A DNA stretch of 47,071 nucleotides from Oscillospiraceae bacterium (lineage in GTDB: Bacteria > Bacillota > Clostridia > Oscillospirales > Acutalibacteraceae): the NCBI GenBank assembly GCA_015066045.1, contig SVPD01000018.1:1-47071 (forward strand), written 5' to 3'. Positions 32,422-41,191 of the stretch are shown here, in pieces. Every line of letters starts with the position of its first letter. The stretch's first letter is position 1. The position numbers were made by a program, and so were the translations under genes. Below the pieces are notes generated by a model. It was given only the letters and a program-made list of their open reading frames with translations. It was not told the origin of the DNA and made no database searches.

Positions 32422-32451
32422 TTGACTAAAAAAGGAATAATATAGTATAAT
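32422..32451 (+). promoter_or_regulatory. Promoter of the glycoside hydrolase operon
   Basis: TTGACT (32422-32427), 18-base spacer containing AAAGGAA, TATAAT (32446-32451). Confidence 0.75.
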
Positions 32452-32485
32452 CAATCTATATATGAAAATTAAAGGAGACAGAAAT

Positions 32486-35245
32486 ATGCAGGATAAATTC
32501 GGCGTTTTCTGGGGCTGGGGCCCCTTCGGTAAAAAATACGCAGGTATTTCAAACATCGCAAAGCACGAAAGGTATGACGGCATACGCTTTGACCTGTGTA
32601 CCTGCCCTGCCGTTTCGGCTTTCGACATCAGAGTTCCCAATGTAACTCTTCCCTCCGCCTACCATCCCTGGCTTTCAAATGAGGACTACAGCTTTTACTC
32701 CTACAGACACGATCTGGAGTGGAAGGATAAGGTTTATGCGGATGTGTCCTATACCCGCATCACCGATGACAGTATTCTGGTCAGAACCGAAATAGTAAAC
32801 AATTCCGAAATTATTAAAAACTGCGTGGTAAACTATTTCTCCTCTGCCGAATATCCGCAGGATGCCTACACAGAGGTAAGTCTTCCCGAAAAATGCGACT
32901 TTATAAACGCCGTAAACTACAGTGAATATGAATATAACACCCGCCGCCCATGGGATGAACAGAATGCCGACGGCAGAAAAAAGGGTGAGTTTTTCGACAA
33001 ACGCTTCACGGCAGAAAAGGGACTCGGTGACAGAGCGGAAAAATGGCATATGCCCCACAGAGTCATAAAGCCCTTCGGCGGCGAAAAGAACGACAGAGTC
33101 AAATATAATCTTGACCTGAAAAACGACTACGAAAATGCCTGTCTGTCCATACGCTACAGAACCAGCGACATTTTTTATGAGCAGGGAAAGCAGGTAGGCG
33201 TTCATTACATAAACAGTGAAAACACGGCTACCTTCACTCTGAACGGAGAAAAGACTCTCATACTACGTCCCTGCGATAATCCGGAGATTATTTATGTGCC
33301 TCTCGGAAGGCTCAGCCGAGGCAGCTTCGTGCTTTCTCTCGTTTCCGAGGGTACGGGAGCGGCAGAGTTCGACTTTTTCGCCGTCACCGAGGCAGAGGAT
33401 AAGGAGAAAATCTCTGTCACTCTCGAAAGAGTGGATTTCGTGCCCGAAATCAGAAACGAAAAGCTGGACAGAGGCTTTCTGTCCGTTCTCAGATACAAAA
33501 AAATAGAGGGTGAATACCGTCTGCGTGTTTTCGACGGCAACACCCGCTTCAGAGAGATAGAAACAGGCGCTCTCGAGGACTGTATGACGGCGAGACTTTC
33601 CAATGCGGACGAGACCTTTGACGATGTAACGGAAAGCTTCACGGGTGCATTTAACAGAAAGCACAGTGATAACGGCTTTTTCCATAACGCCATCAGCCAC
33701 ACCATTTTCGTGGAGCCTCACGGTAAGGCAGTGCAGTATGCGGTAATCTCAAAGGGCGAAGCAGAGTATAAAACCGAAGAGGAATATGAAAAGCTCTACA
33801 CCGAAATGAAAAAGACCGCCATCGACATAAAGCTTAACAGTGATGGCGAAAAATACAAATTAAGCAATCAGATTCTGGCCGCTACGGTAATGACAAATGC
33901 GGTTTATCCCATTTATAAGCACGGCGAGTACATCATTCACCACACACCCGGTAAGCGTTGGGACTGCCTTTATACCTGGGATTCGGGCTTCATAGGTCTC
34001 GGAATGAACGAAATCGCACCTGCCTTTGCCGAATATATCATCGACACCTATCTCAGCACGGAGGATAATCCGGACTATGCCTTCCTGCATCACGGCTCCC
34101 CTGTCCCCGTGCAGATTTATCAGCTTTTTGAGATGCTGCAAAGCACAAACGATAAGGAGAGGTTCCTCTCCTATTACTCCAGAGCGAGACTTTATTATCT
34201 TTTCCTCAGAGGCAGGATAAGAGGCTCCACGACCGCCAAATTCAAAAGCGGACTGCTCACCACCTACGACTATTTCTATTCCTCGAGCGGTATGGACGAT
34301 TATCCGGCACAGATGGCTATGAAGGCAGACGAGCTGCGTGACAAGGCTGCACCCGTCATTTCCACCTCACAGGTTATCCGCTTCGGAAAAATACTGGCCA
34401 TTATGGCTGACAGGCTCGGCAAGGAAAAGGATATAGAGGAATACAGAAAGGACTGCGCCGACCTGACAGAGGCTCTTAATAAATACTCTTGGGACGAGGA
34501 AAGCGGATATTACAGCTATGTGCTGCATAACGAAAGCTATGAGCCTACAGTAAAATACACCACCCCCGAGGGCGAAAACCTTAATAAAGGTCTTGACGGC
34601 ATTTATCCCATCATAGCAGGTGTCTGCGACGAAAACCAGAAGAAAAAGATAATCGGTCACCTCACCAATGATAAAGAAATGCACACACCCTTCGGCATCA
34701 GTGCCGTGGATATGACTGCGAGCTACTACAAAATCAACGGCTACTGGAACGGCAACATCTGGTTCCCCCATCAGTGGTTTATCTGGAAGAGCATGCTCGA
34801 CTGCGGTGAAAGTGACTTCGCCTGCGACATAGCTCATCTTGCCCTCGACATCTGGAAAAGAGAGGTGGACGAAAGCTACTACACCTTCGAGATGGTGAAC
34901 ACCGTCACCGGCTGCGGAGGCTGGTTCCATAACTTCGGCGGTCTGTCCACTCCCATAAATATGTGGGCCAAGGCCTACTATTGCCCCGGCAAGGTAAACA
35001 CAGGCTTCGACACTTATCTGGACAGGGTAAGCTTTAACGAAGATAAAACCGAGGCTGAAATCGACTTCACCTACTACGGCACAAACGAAAAATTCACTAT
35101 GCTCTGCGTAATGAATGAAGTCTGCGACTACATCTGCACCGTAGACGGAAAAGAAGCCGACTGCAGACAGAATAAAGGTCAGCTTACTCTGACTCTTGCC
35201 TCCGGATACAAGGAAAGCCATAAAATAATAATCAAAAGAAACTAA
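32486..35245 (+). CDS. Glycoside hydrolase with (alpha/alpha)6 barrel (GH63/MGH1-like)
   Basis: 919 residues from the ATG at 32486 after AAAGGAGA. The N-terminal half is beta-rich. From about residue 480 the sequence shows barrel features: KRWDCLYTWDSGFIGLGMNE, YFYSSSGMDDYPAQ, YWNGNIWFPHQWFIWKSMLD and a late FEMVNTVTGCGGWFHNFGG. The W-D-x-x-Y-x-W-D and the Gly-rich aromatic patch resemble GH63/trehalase-like inverting enzymes acting on alpha-linked glucose or mannose units. There is no signal peptide, so it is cytoplasmic. The family is an informed guess. Followed after 16 bases by a metallophosphoesterase gene in the same operon. Confidence 0.75.
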   Translation: MQDKFGVFWGWGPFGKKYAGISNIAKHERYDGIRFDLCTCPAVSAFDIRVPNVTLPSAYHPWLSNEDYSFYSYRHDLEWKDKVYADVSYTRITDDSILVRTEIVNNSEIIKNCVVNYFSSAEYPQDAYTEVSLPEKCDFINAVNYSEYEYNTRRPWDEQNADGRKKGEFFDKRFTAEKGLGDRAEKWHMPHRVIKPFGGEKNDRVKYNLDLKNDYENACLSIRYRTSDIFYEQGKQVGVHYINSENTATFTLNGEKTLILRPCDNPEIIYVPLGRLSRGSFVLSLVSEGTGAAEFDFFAVTEAEDKEKISVTLERVDFVPEIRNEKLDRGFLSVLRYKKIEGEYRLRVFDGNTRFREIETGALEDCMTARLSNADETFDDVTESFTGAFNRKHSDNGFFHNAISHTIFVEPHGKAVQYAVISKGEAEYKTEEEYEKLYTEMKKTAIDIKLNSDGEKYKLSNQILAATVMTNAVYPIYKHGEYIIHHTPGKRWDCLYTWDSGFIGLGMNEIAPAFAEYIIDTYLSTEDNPDYAFLHHGSPVPVQIYQLFEMLQSTNDKERFLSYYSRARLYYLFLRGRIRGSTTAKFKSGLLTTYDYFYSSSGMDDYPAQMAMKADELRDKAAPVISTSQVIRFGKILAIMADRLGKEKDIEEYRKDCADLTEALNKYSWDEESGYYSYVLHNESYEPTVKYTTPEGENLNKGLDGIYPIIAGVCDENQKKKIIGHLTNDKEMHTPFGISAVDMTASYYKINGYWNGNIWFPHQWFIWKSMLDCGESDFACDIAHLALDIWKREVDESYYTFEMVNTVTGCGGWFHNFGGLSTPINMWAKAYYCPGKVNTGFDTYLDRVSFNEDKTEAEIDFTYYGTNEKFTMLCVMNEVCDYICTVDGKEADCRQNKGQLTLTLASGYKESHKIIIKRN

Positions 35246-35261
35246 AACGAGGTAGAAAATT

Positions 35262-36839
35262 ATGTACGAAAACATTAAACCCTTAAAGCTGAATATCATC
35301 TCCGATATTCACTACTACTCAAAGAAAACAGGTGTTTCAGGCAAAGGCTTCGAAAAGGAAAATGCGAAAACACCAAATGACCTTCTTAACTGTGAGGAAA
35401 TACTCACATCCCTTATGAATCAGCTGGCCGAGGACGAATGCGAGATAGTTCTGGTTTCGGGCGACGTGACCACTATGGCTGAGAGAGAGGCTCACGAGGG
35501 CGTTACGGGGCTTTTACGCTCATTAAAGGAAAGAGGAAAAAGAGTCTTTGTCATCACCGCTACCCACGATTATCACGACGGTGACGTAACGAGAAGATAT
35601 AACGGTGACGAAGCAGAAACCGTTCCCGCAGTGAAAAGAGACGAGCTGTGGGATATGTATTACGAATTCGGTCCCGAGGAGGCTATAGCCGTACACAGGG
35701 AAAGCATGAGCTATGTGGTGCAGCTATGCGACGGCTACCGTCTTTTCGCTCTCAACGACGACAGTAACCGCAAAAACGGAGCAGGCTTTTCCGAGGAATG
35801 CTTCGAATGGATTACAGAGCAGATAAAGGATGCAGAGAAAAACGGCCAGTTCATTATTCCCATGACTCACCATCCGATGCTCTCTCCCTCCCCCTTTTAC
35901 ACCATCATCGGCGGCGGAAATCTGATGAAGGATGCTGACCTGAGAATAGATCAGCTCACCGAAATGGGAGTTCACTATATGTTTACGGGACACACCCATA
36001 TGCAGGACATTTCCTACAAGGTCACGGAAAACGGAAAGGTTTTCTACGACATTACCACCGCTGCCGCAGTAGGCTACCCCGCTAACTTCCGTCAGGTTAC
36101 CTTCCTTCCCGCCGAGGGCAAGATAGATGTAGACACTGTAGATGTGAAATGTGATATCGGAGGCAGAAGGCTTCAGGACCATTTAGAGGATAAATTTTTC
36201 GGTATGATAAGAAGAGTTATCGATGCCGCAGGCAAGGACATTCCCGAGCTTGCCCGTCTGGCTACTGCCTTCAGCGTGAAGGAAAAACTCATTTATAAAA
36301 TCGGCTGGATAATAAAGCCCTTCGCTAAGCTTTTATCTAAGCTTAAAATCGGCACTGTCGCTAAGCTCGTTAAAAAGGAAAGCGGACTTAAAAAGAGCGA
36401 CTATGCACACATAAAGGATGAAAAGGTAGTTGACTTCATCGTTTCCCTCGTCAGAAATCTTTACGGCGGTGACTCACCCTATTCACCCGATACGGCAGAA
36501 TATAAAATCACTATGGGTGTACTCGCCGTTATCGACAGTATTCTTAAACTTTTCGGCATAAAGATAAGCAGTATACTCAAGGGTGCTGCATCCGTTCAGA
36601 GTCTCGTGGAGCCGCTTCTTTATAACCCCGGTATCTGCGATGCGAAAGCCGTGCTTAATCTTTACGATAAGCTTCCCCCGAAGGAGGGCCCGAAGGCAGG
36701 CTTCGTAAAGAGCAACAAGGGACTCGGTGTGGTTATCGGTCTGGCTCTGACGGTAATAATCTTCCTGCCTGTTATTCTCCTTCTTCTGCTTGGCGGATTC
36801 ATAGTCAATCAGATTAAATACGGAAAGAAAATGAAATAA
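35262..36839 (+). CDS. Metallophosphoesterase with C-terminal membrane helix
   Basis: 525 residues. Metal motifs are SDIHYYS (D-x-H), SGDVTTM (GD), THDYHDG where GNHD is normal, MTHHPML and FTGHTHMQD. The Gly-Asn of the third motif is replaced by Ala-Thr (ITATHDYHD). After the catalytic domain (to about residue 290) comes a helical, Lys-rich region, then a membrane helix near the end (GLALTVIIFLPVILLLLLGG) and a basic tail, so the enzyme is probably membrane-tethered. Substrate unknown. The operon partner is the glycoside hydrolase. Confidence 0.85.
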   Translation: MYENIKPLKLNIISDIHYYSKKTGVSGKGFEKENAKTPNDLLNCEEILTSLMNQLAEDECEIVLVSGDVTTMAEREAHEGVTGLLRSLKERGKRVFVITATHDYHDGDVTRRYNGDEAETVPAVKRDELWDMYYEFGPEEAIAVHRESMSYVVQLCDGYRLFALNDDSNRKNGAGFSEECFEWITEQIKDAEKNGQFIIPMTHHPMLSPSPFYTIIGGGNLMKDADLRIDQLTEMGVHYMFTGHTHMQDISYKVTENGKVFYDITTAAAVGYPANFRQVTFLPAEGKIDVDTVDVKCDIGGRRLQDHLEDKFFGMIRRVIDAAGKDIPELARLATAFSVKEKLIYKIGWIIKPFAKLLSKLKIGTVAKLVKKESGLKKSDYAHIKDEKVVDFIVSLVRNLYGGDSPYSPDTAEYKITMGVLAVIDSILKLFGIKISSILKGAASVQSLVEPLLYNPGICDAKAVLNLYDKLPPKEGPKAGFVKSNKGLGVVIGLALTVIIFLPVILLLLLGGFIVNQIKYGKKMK

Positions 36840-36845
36840 GAAAAG

Positions 36846-36885
36846 AAAATCCATTGTATGAGGTAAATCTCACACAATGGATTTT
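36846..36885. terminator. Bidirectional terminator
   Basis: AAAATCCATTGT/ACAATGGATTTT with an inner TGAG/CTCA stem, between convergent genes. Confidence 0.85.
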
Positions 36886-36889
36886 TTGC

Positions 36890-37222
36890 TCAGAAGCTGT
36901 TTTCAAATATCCACCATATTTCACCGAAGGCAGCTACGGTGTAAAAGATATGTAAAATAAGATTTCTGATTGAGTTCTTTTTAAAGAGCTCTCCCCTTTT
37001 CACCCATACAGTTATTTTTACTATAAAGGCTACTACAGAAAATACGCCGAAAATATGCCATGTGAAAAGGTCGATATAAAAGGGTATCAGAAACACTCCA
37101 TGAAATATATTAAATATCGGTGTTCCCCACCATAAAGGGAGAACAAATAAATTCGAAATGAAATAATATGTCGTTATCCACAGGCTGATTTTGGAGAATA
37201 ATTCAAATCGGTCTTTTTTCAT
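36890..37222 (-). CDS. Small membrane protein (110 aa)
   Basis: Four hydrophobic segments with short charged loops (MKKDRFELFSKISLWITTYY at the start), rich in aromatic residues. No family recognised. It is last in a three-gene unit on the minus strand, 11 bases after the GNAT gene. Confidence 0.7.
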   Translation of the reverse strand: MKKDRFELFSKISLWITTYYFISNLFVLPLWWGTPIFNIFHGVFLIPFYIDLFTWHIFGVFSVVAFIVKITVWVKRGELFKKNSIRNLILHIFYTVAAFGEIWWIFENSF

Positions 37223-37233
37223 ACTCTCACCTC

Positions 37234-37737
37234 TTATAATCTTTTCTCGTAGCCGTACTCCCTCAGAATAAGTCCGTCCTGATCTTTGATATAGATGCCC
37301 TCTGCCTTTCGGTAGCCGTTCTTTTCATAAAAGCAGATGGCAGGTGTGTTATAATCCACCACCAAAAGTCGAAGATACTCCCCGCCGCTTTCCTTGGCGA
37401 TTTTTTCCGCCTCCTTAAGCATATAAGCTCCTATGCCTTTATTAAGACAGTCGGGTGACACACCGAAGCGGAAAAGGTAAGCCCCTTTGGCATCGGGATT
37501 TTCCCATACTATACTCCCCTCGTCCTCCATAGGCTCACAGAGAGCAAAGGCGGAAATAAGCTTATCCTCCTTCTCGAGAATGAAGAGGCTTTTTCTTTTT
37601 ATATCCTCGGGAAAGGCACAGTCGGGATAAATCTCATCCCATATACGGATATTTTCACTGTCGAGCTTTTTCGTGATAGCAGAGAAAAGACGGCTGATTT
37701 CAGGTAAATCTTTTTCTGAAGCAAGGCGTAAATTCAT
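37234..37737 (-). CDS. GNAT family N-acetyltransferase
   Basis: 167 residues. The acetyl-CoA loop lies in the FRFGVSPDCLNKGIGAYMLK segment (the G-x-G-x-G/A variant of R-x2-G-x-G/A), followed by LRLLVVDYNTPAICFYEKNG, the classical motif B. The N-terminal MNLRLASEKDLPEISRLFSA is typical of the family. Substrate unknown. The start overlaps the region right after the neighbouring membrane-protein gene (1-base gap), so translation is coupled. Confidence 0.9.
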   Translation of the reverse strand: MNLRLASEKDLPEISRLFSAITKKLDSENIRIWDEIYPDCAFPEDIKRKSLFILEKEDKLISAFALCEPMEDEGSIVWENPDAKGAYLFRFGVSPDCLNKGIGAYMLKEAEKIAKESGGEYLRLLVVDYNTPAICFYEKNGYRKAEGIYIKDQDGLILREYGYEKRL

Positions 37738-37738
37738 T

Positions 37739-38074
37739 TTATGTCCTCTTTATTTTCTTTACTGCTAAGTTAATGAGTGAGCCTGCGCCTATACCAAGGG
37801 CTGAAATGACTAAATACCACAGAGCGTGCACCATAGCACTACCGTTATAATGAAGCATAACCGTGGGAATAAAAATGACAGAAATCACCGCAGGGTACAG
37901 ATATTTTATCTTATTATCGGAAAAGGCACCCAATACCAAAGAAAGTGTAAAGGTAGCGAAGATTAAAATGAACACTATGCCCATACCGTCCGTGGGGCCG
38001 CCGAAAAAGGGAAAGATGTAGAACATAAAGAGCTGCAGAACATAAATTATGATTTCTTTTATGTACTTTTTCAT
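37739..38074 (-). CDS. Small membrane protein (111 aa)
   Basis: Four hydrophobic segments. It begins MKKYIKEIIIYVLQLFMFYI and ends LAVKKIKRT. No family recognised. First gene of the GNAT-containing operon, with GGAGGAG before the ATG and a promoter at 38097-38125. Confidence 0.7.
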   Translation of the reverse strand: MKKYIKEIIIYVLQLFMFYIFPFFGGPTDGMGIVFILIFATFTLSLVLGAFSDNKIKYLYPAVISVIFIPTVMLHYNGSAMVHALWYLVISALGIGAGSLINLAVKKIKRT

Positions 38075-38096
38075 ATTTATCTCCTCCTTTGATTTC

Positions 38097-38125
38097 AGTA
38101 TAGCACCCGTGAGTTAAAATGTAAA
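38097..38125 (-). promoter_or_regulatory. Promoter of the GNAT-containing operon
   Basis: Minus strand TTTACA (38125-38120), 17-base spacer ending TGC, TATACT (38102-38097). Confidence 0.7.
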
Positions 38126-38150
38126 TAAAAATGTTATTAAAAAAGATTAC

Positions 38151-38181
38151 AACCCGAACAAAGGAATACTCTGTCCGGGTT
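38151..38181 (-). terminator. Terminator of valS
   Basis: Minus strand AACCCGGACA/TGTTCGGGTT (one G-T pair), then GTAATCTTTTTT. Confidence 0.65.
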
Positions 38182-38187
38182 TGATAA

Positions 38188-40809
38188 TTAGCCTAAGGAT
38201 GCGAGACTTTCGTCGATCATCTTGATTTTTTCGGTGAGCTTTTCAGCGTCTGCCTTCTGTCCGTCGATAACATTCTGAGGAGCCTTGGCGAGGAAGCCGG
38301 GGTTATTAAGCTTGCCGTTAATCTGTGCGAGCTTCTTTTCGGCTGCTTCCTTTTCCTTCATAAGGCGCTTTCTTTCAGCCTCGAAGTCAACGAGGTCACC
38401 CATGGGAATGTAAATCTTAGCGTCGGCAGTAACTATGCTTACGCTGCCGTCGATGGCGAAGCTGTCGCCTACTGTAACATCAGATGCGGAAGCGAGTCTC
38501 TGCATAAAGACTACTGCAGTCTCGAAAATATCCTTCTTATCCGTAGCGATGTAAACGTGAGCCTTTCTCGAGGGAGGTACGTTCATTTCAGCGCGTCTGT
38601 TACGGACTGCTCTGATGGCATCCATAATGATGCCCATTTTCTCCTCGTCCTCGGTGAAGACTAAAGCTTCACTGAAGGTAGGCCAAGCGGAAAGCATAAC
38701 GGTTTCGCCGTCGTGGGGAAGAGTCTGCCAGATTTCCTCGGTGATGAAGGGCATAAAGGGATGGAGAAGCTTCAGCGTTTCGCTCATTACATAAACGAGA
38801 ACTGCACGTGCCGTCTCTGCCTCTGCGCCGCCCTTCTGAAGTCTTATCTTGGCAAGCTCGATGTACCAGTCGCAGAATAAATCCCAGATGAAATCATAAA
38901 GCTTCTGTACGGCGATGCCGAGCTCGAATTTATCAAGATTATCAGTAACCTCTTTGGCCAGACTGTTAAACTGTGAAAGAATCCACTTATCCTCGAGGGC
39001 AAGGTCAGCAGGAATATGAGGTGCCTTTTCATCCTCGGTAAGGTTCATAAGGATAAAGCGGGCGGCATTCCAAATCTTGTTAGCAAAGTTACGGGAGGCC
39101 TCGACCTTCTTATCGGAATAACGCATATCGTTTCCGGGACTGTTTCCTGTGGCCAGAGTGAAGCGCAGGGCATCAGCACCGTACTTGTCGATAACGAGAA
39201 GCGGATCGATGCCGTTACCGAGAGATTTACTCATCTTTCTGCCCAGCTCGTCACGGACGATGCCGTGAATGAACACTGTGTCGAAGGGAACCTCACCCAT
39301 CTGCTCGCAGGCGGAGAAAATCATTCTGGCTACCCAGAAGAAAATGATGTCGTAGCCTGTAACGAGAGTGCTGGTGGGATAATAGTGCATAAGCTCGGGA
39401 GTCTTTTCGGGCCAGCCCAAGGTAGAGAAGGGCCAGAGTGCCGAGGAGAACCATGTGTCAAGAGTGTCGGGATCCTGAGTGATGCTTGTACTGCCGCATT
39501 TGCAGCACTTTTCGGGAGTTCCCTTTGAAACGGTGATTTCGCCGCAGTCAGCACAGTACCAGGCGGGAATTCTGTGTCCCCACCAAAGCTGACGGGAAAT
39601 ACACCAGTCACGGATGTTTTCCATCCAGTTATAATAAATCTTATCAAAGCGTTCGGGAATGAATTTGACCTTTCCGTCACGTACTACCTTGATAGCAGGC
39701 TTGGCAAGAGGCTCCATCTTAACGAACCACTGCTTGGACACTCTGGGCTCTACGGATGTGTGGCAGCGGTAGCAGGTGCCTACCTCGTGCTTGGTGGGCT
39801 CAATTTTTACTAAAGCACCCGCCGCATCAAGGTCAGCGATGATAGCCTTACGGCATTCCATAAGGTTCATTCCCTCATATTTGCCTGCCTTTTCGTTCAT
39901 AAATCCGTCGTCGGTCATTACATTGAGAACGGGAAGATTACAACGGAGACCTACCTCAAAGTCATTGGGATCGTGGGCAGGTGTGATTTTAACTGCGCCC
40001 GTACCCTTGTCCATTTTAGCATAGGTATCGGCTACGATGGGAATTTCTCTGCCGATAACGGGAATTACTACTGTTTTACCGATAAGGTCGGTATATCTTT
40101 CGTCATCGGGATGCACTGCTACGGCAGTATCACCGGGGATGGTTTCGGGACGTGTGGTTGCTACCTCGATGTAGCCGTCGCCGTCCTTAAAGGGATAACG
40201 GAAGTGCCAGAAGTTACCGTCCTGCTCCTCATATTCAACCTCTGCATCGGAAATGGAGGTCTTACAGTGAGTACACCAGTTGATAATTCTTTCACCGCGG
40301 TAAATGAGTCCCTTTTCATAAAGATTTACGAAAACCTCTTTAACTGCCTTTGAGCAGCCCTCGTCGAGAGTAAAGCGTTCTCTGTCCCAGTCGCAGGAGG
40401 AGCCCATTTTCTTAAGCTGCTCGATAATTCTGCCGCCGTACTGAGCTTTCCAGTCCCAGGCTCTTTCGAGGAAGCCCTCTCTGCCGAGGTCCTCTTTGGA
40501 AATGCCTTCGGCCTTCATAGCCTCTACGATTTTAGCCTCGGTAGCGATGGAAGCGTGGTCAGTGCCGGGAAGCCAGAGTGTGTCGAAGCCCTGCATTCTT
40601 CTGAAGCGGATAAGGATATCCTGAAGAGTGTTATCGAGGGCGTGTCCCATATGAAGCTGACCTGTGATGTTTGGTGGGGGTATTACGATAGTATAAGGCT
40701 TTTTGGTTTCATCTACCTTTGCGTGGAAGTATTTACCCTCGAGCCAAGAAGCATAGATTCTGTCTTCAACGTCCTTGGGATCATACTGCTTAGCAAGTTC
40801 CTTTGCCAT
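38188..40809 (-). CDS. valS: Valine--tRNA ligase
   Basis: 873 residues from the ATG at 40809 with AGGAG upstream. The class Ia motifs are clear: HMGH at 53-56 (HIGH) and KMSKS near 523. [20 protein letters not shown] is a ValS hallmark, the editing domain lies between, two CxxC pairs form a zinc site (CADCG, CCKCG), and the C-terminal coiled coil with many Lys/Glu ([20 protein letters not shown]) packs on the tRNA. It charges tRNA-Val and edits Thr-tRNA. It is controlled by a T-box leader (40848-41092). Confidence 0.98.
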   Translation of the reverse strand: MAKELAKQYDPKDVEDRIYASWLEGKYFHAKVDETKKPYTIVIPPPNITGQLHMGHALDNTLQDILIRFRRMQGFDTLWLPGTDHASIATEAKIVEAMKAEGISKEDLGREGFLERAWDWKAQYGGRIIEQLKKMGSSCDWDRERFTLDEGCSKAVKEVFVNLYEKGLIYRGERIINWCTHCKTSISDAEVEYEEQDGNFWHFRYPFKDGDGYIEVATTRPETIPGDTAVAVHPDDERYTDLIGKTVVIPVIGREIPIVADTYAKMDKGTGAVKITPAHDPNDFEVGLRCNLPVLNVMTDDGFMNEKAGKYEGMNLMECRKAIIADLDAAGALVKIEPTKHEVGTCYRCHTSVEPRVSKQWFVKMEPLAKPAIKVVRDGKVKFIPERFDKIYYNWMENIRDWCISRQLWWGHRIPAWYCADCGEITVSKGTPEKCCKCGSTSITQDPDTLDTWFSSALWPFSTLGWPEKTPELMHYYPTSTLVTGYDIIFFWVARMIFSACEQMGEVPFDTVFIHGIVRDELGRKMSKSLGNGIDPLLVIDKYGADALRFTLATGNSPGNDMRYSDKKVEASRNFANKIWNAARFILMNLTEDEKAPHIPADLALEDKWILSQFNSLAKEVTDNLDKFELGIAVQKLYDFIWDLFCDWYIELAKIRLQKGGAEAETARAVLVYVMSETLKLLHPFMPFITEEIWQTLPHDGETVMLSAWPTFSEALVFTEDEEKMGIIMDAIRAVRNRRAEMNVPPSRKAHVYIATDKKDIFETAVVFMQRLASASDVTVGDSFAIDGSVSIVTADAKIYIPMGDLVDFEAERKRLMKEKEAAEKKLAQINGKLNNPGFLAKAPQNVIDGQKADAEKLTEKIKMIDESLASLG

Positions 40810-40847
40810 TTTAATCATCTCCTGTATTTAAAGTAATATTTTATTAA

Positions 40848-41092
40848 ATAAAAAACTCCGTCCCGAAAAATCAGGACGGAGAAAAATACCGTGGTACCAC
40901 CTGAATTCGGTGCCAAAGCACCGCACTCGAAATCTTTAACGCAGAAATACGTCGGGTTCTAATCAGCCGCGGCCTTTCTTCCCGAAGCTACCGGACTACC
41001 TTCACACATCACCACCAAAGGCTTTCACCAGCCGCCTTTTCTCTGAGCGTGTCTCCGTGCTAATCCTTCCGGTCATAGCCGTAAACAAATAT
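40848..41092 (-). ncRNA. T-box riboswitch controlling valS
   Basis: The minus-strand leader carries the T-box AGGTGGTACCACGG (40902-40889), followed by the terminator CTCCGTCC/GGACGGAG (40881-40856) and a T run. The T-box sequence can pair alternatively to make an antiterminator when uncharged tRNA is bound. Stem I is closed by GCTA..CCGG and CCGG-TAGC. On its 3' side the specifier region reads GGTAGTCC (about 41000-40993), which offers GTA or GTC; both encode valine, consistent with the gene. Read-through rises when charged tRNA-Val is scarce. Confidence 0.95.
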
Positions 41093-41099
41093 CCTTTAG

Positions 41100-41128
41100 A
41101 TTTTAACATAAAGGAAAGGATAAGTCAA
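41100..41128 (-). promoter_or_regulatory. Promoter of the T-box/valS transcript
   Basis: Minus strand TTGACT (41128-41123), 17-base spacer, TAAAAT (41105-41100). Confidence 0.85.
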
Positions 41129-41147
41129 TAGCCTTTCGGATAAAAAA

Positions 41148-41176
41148 CAGGCATTTCACACGGAGTGAAATGCCTG
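41148..41176 (-). terminator. Terminator of the PPC/FN3 protein gene
   Basis: Minus strand CAGGCATTTCAC/GTGAAATGCCTG with TTTTTT after it, just upstream of the valS promoter. Confidence 0.9.
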
Positions 41177-41191
41177 AAGCTCAGTCTTTAA

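Noticed and set aside
34367-35299. A 310-codon open frame on the minus strand opposite the glycoside hydrolase
   Set aside because: It mirrors the codon structure of the plus-strand gene, shows no family motif and has no ribosome binding site.
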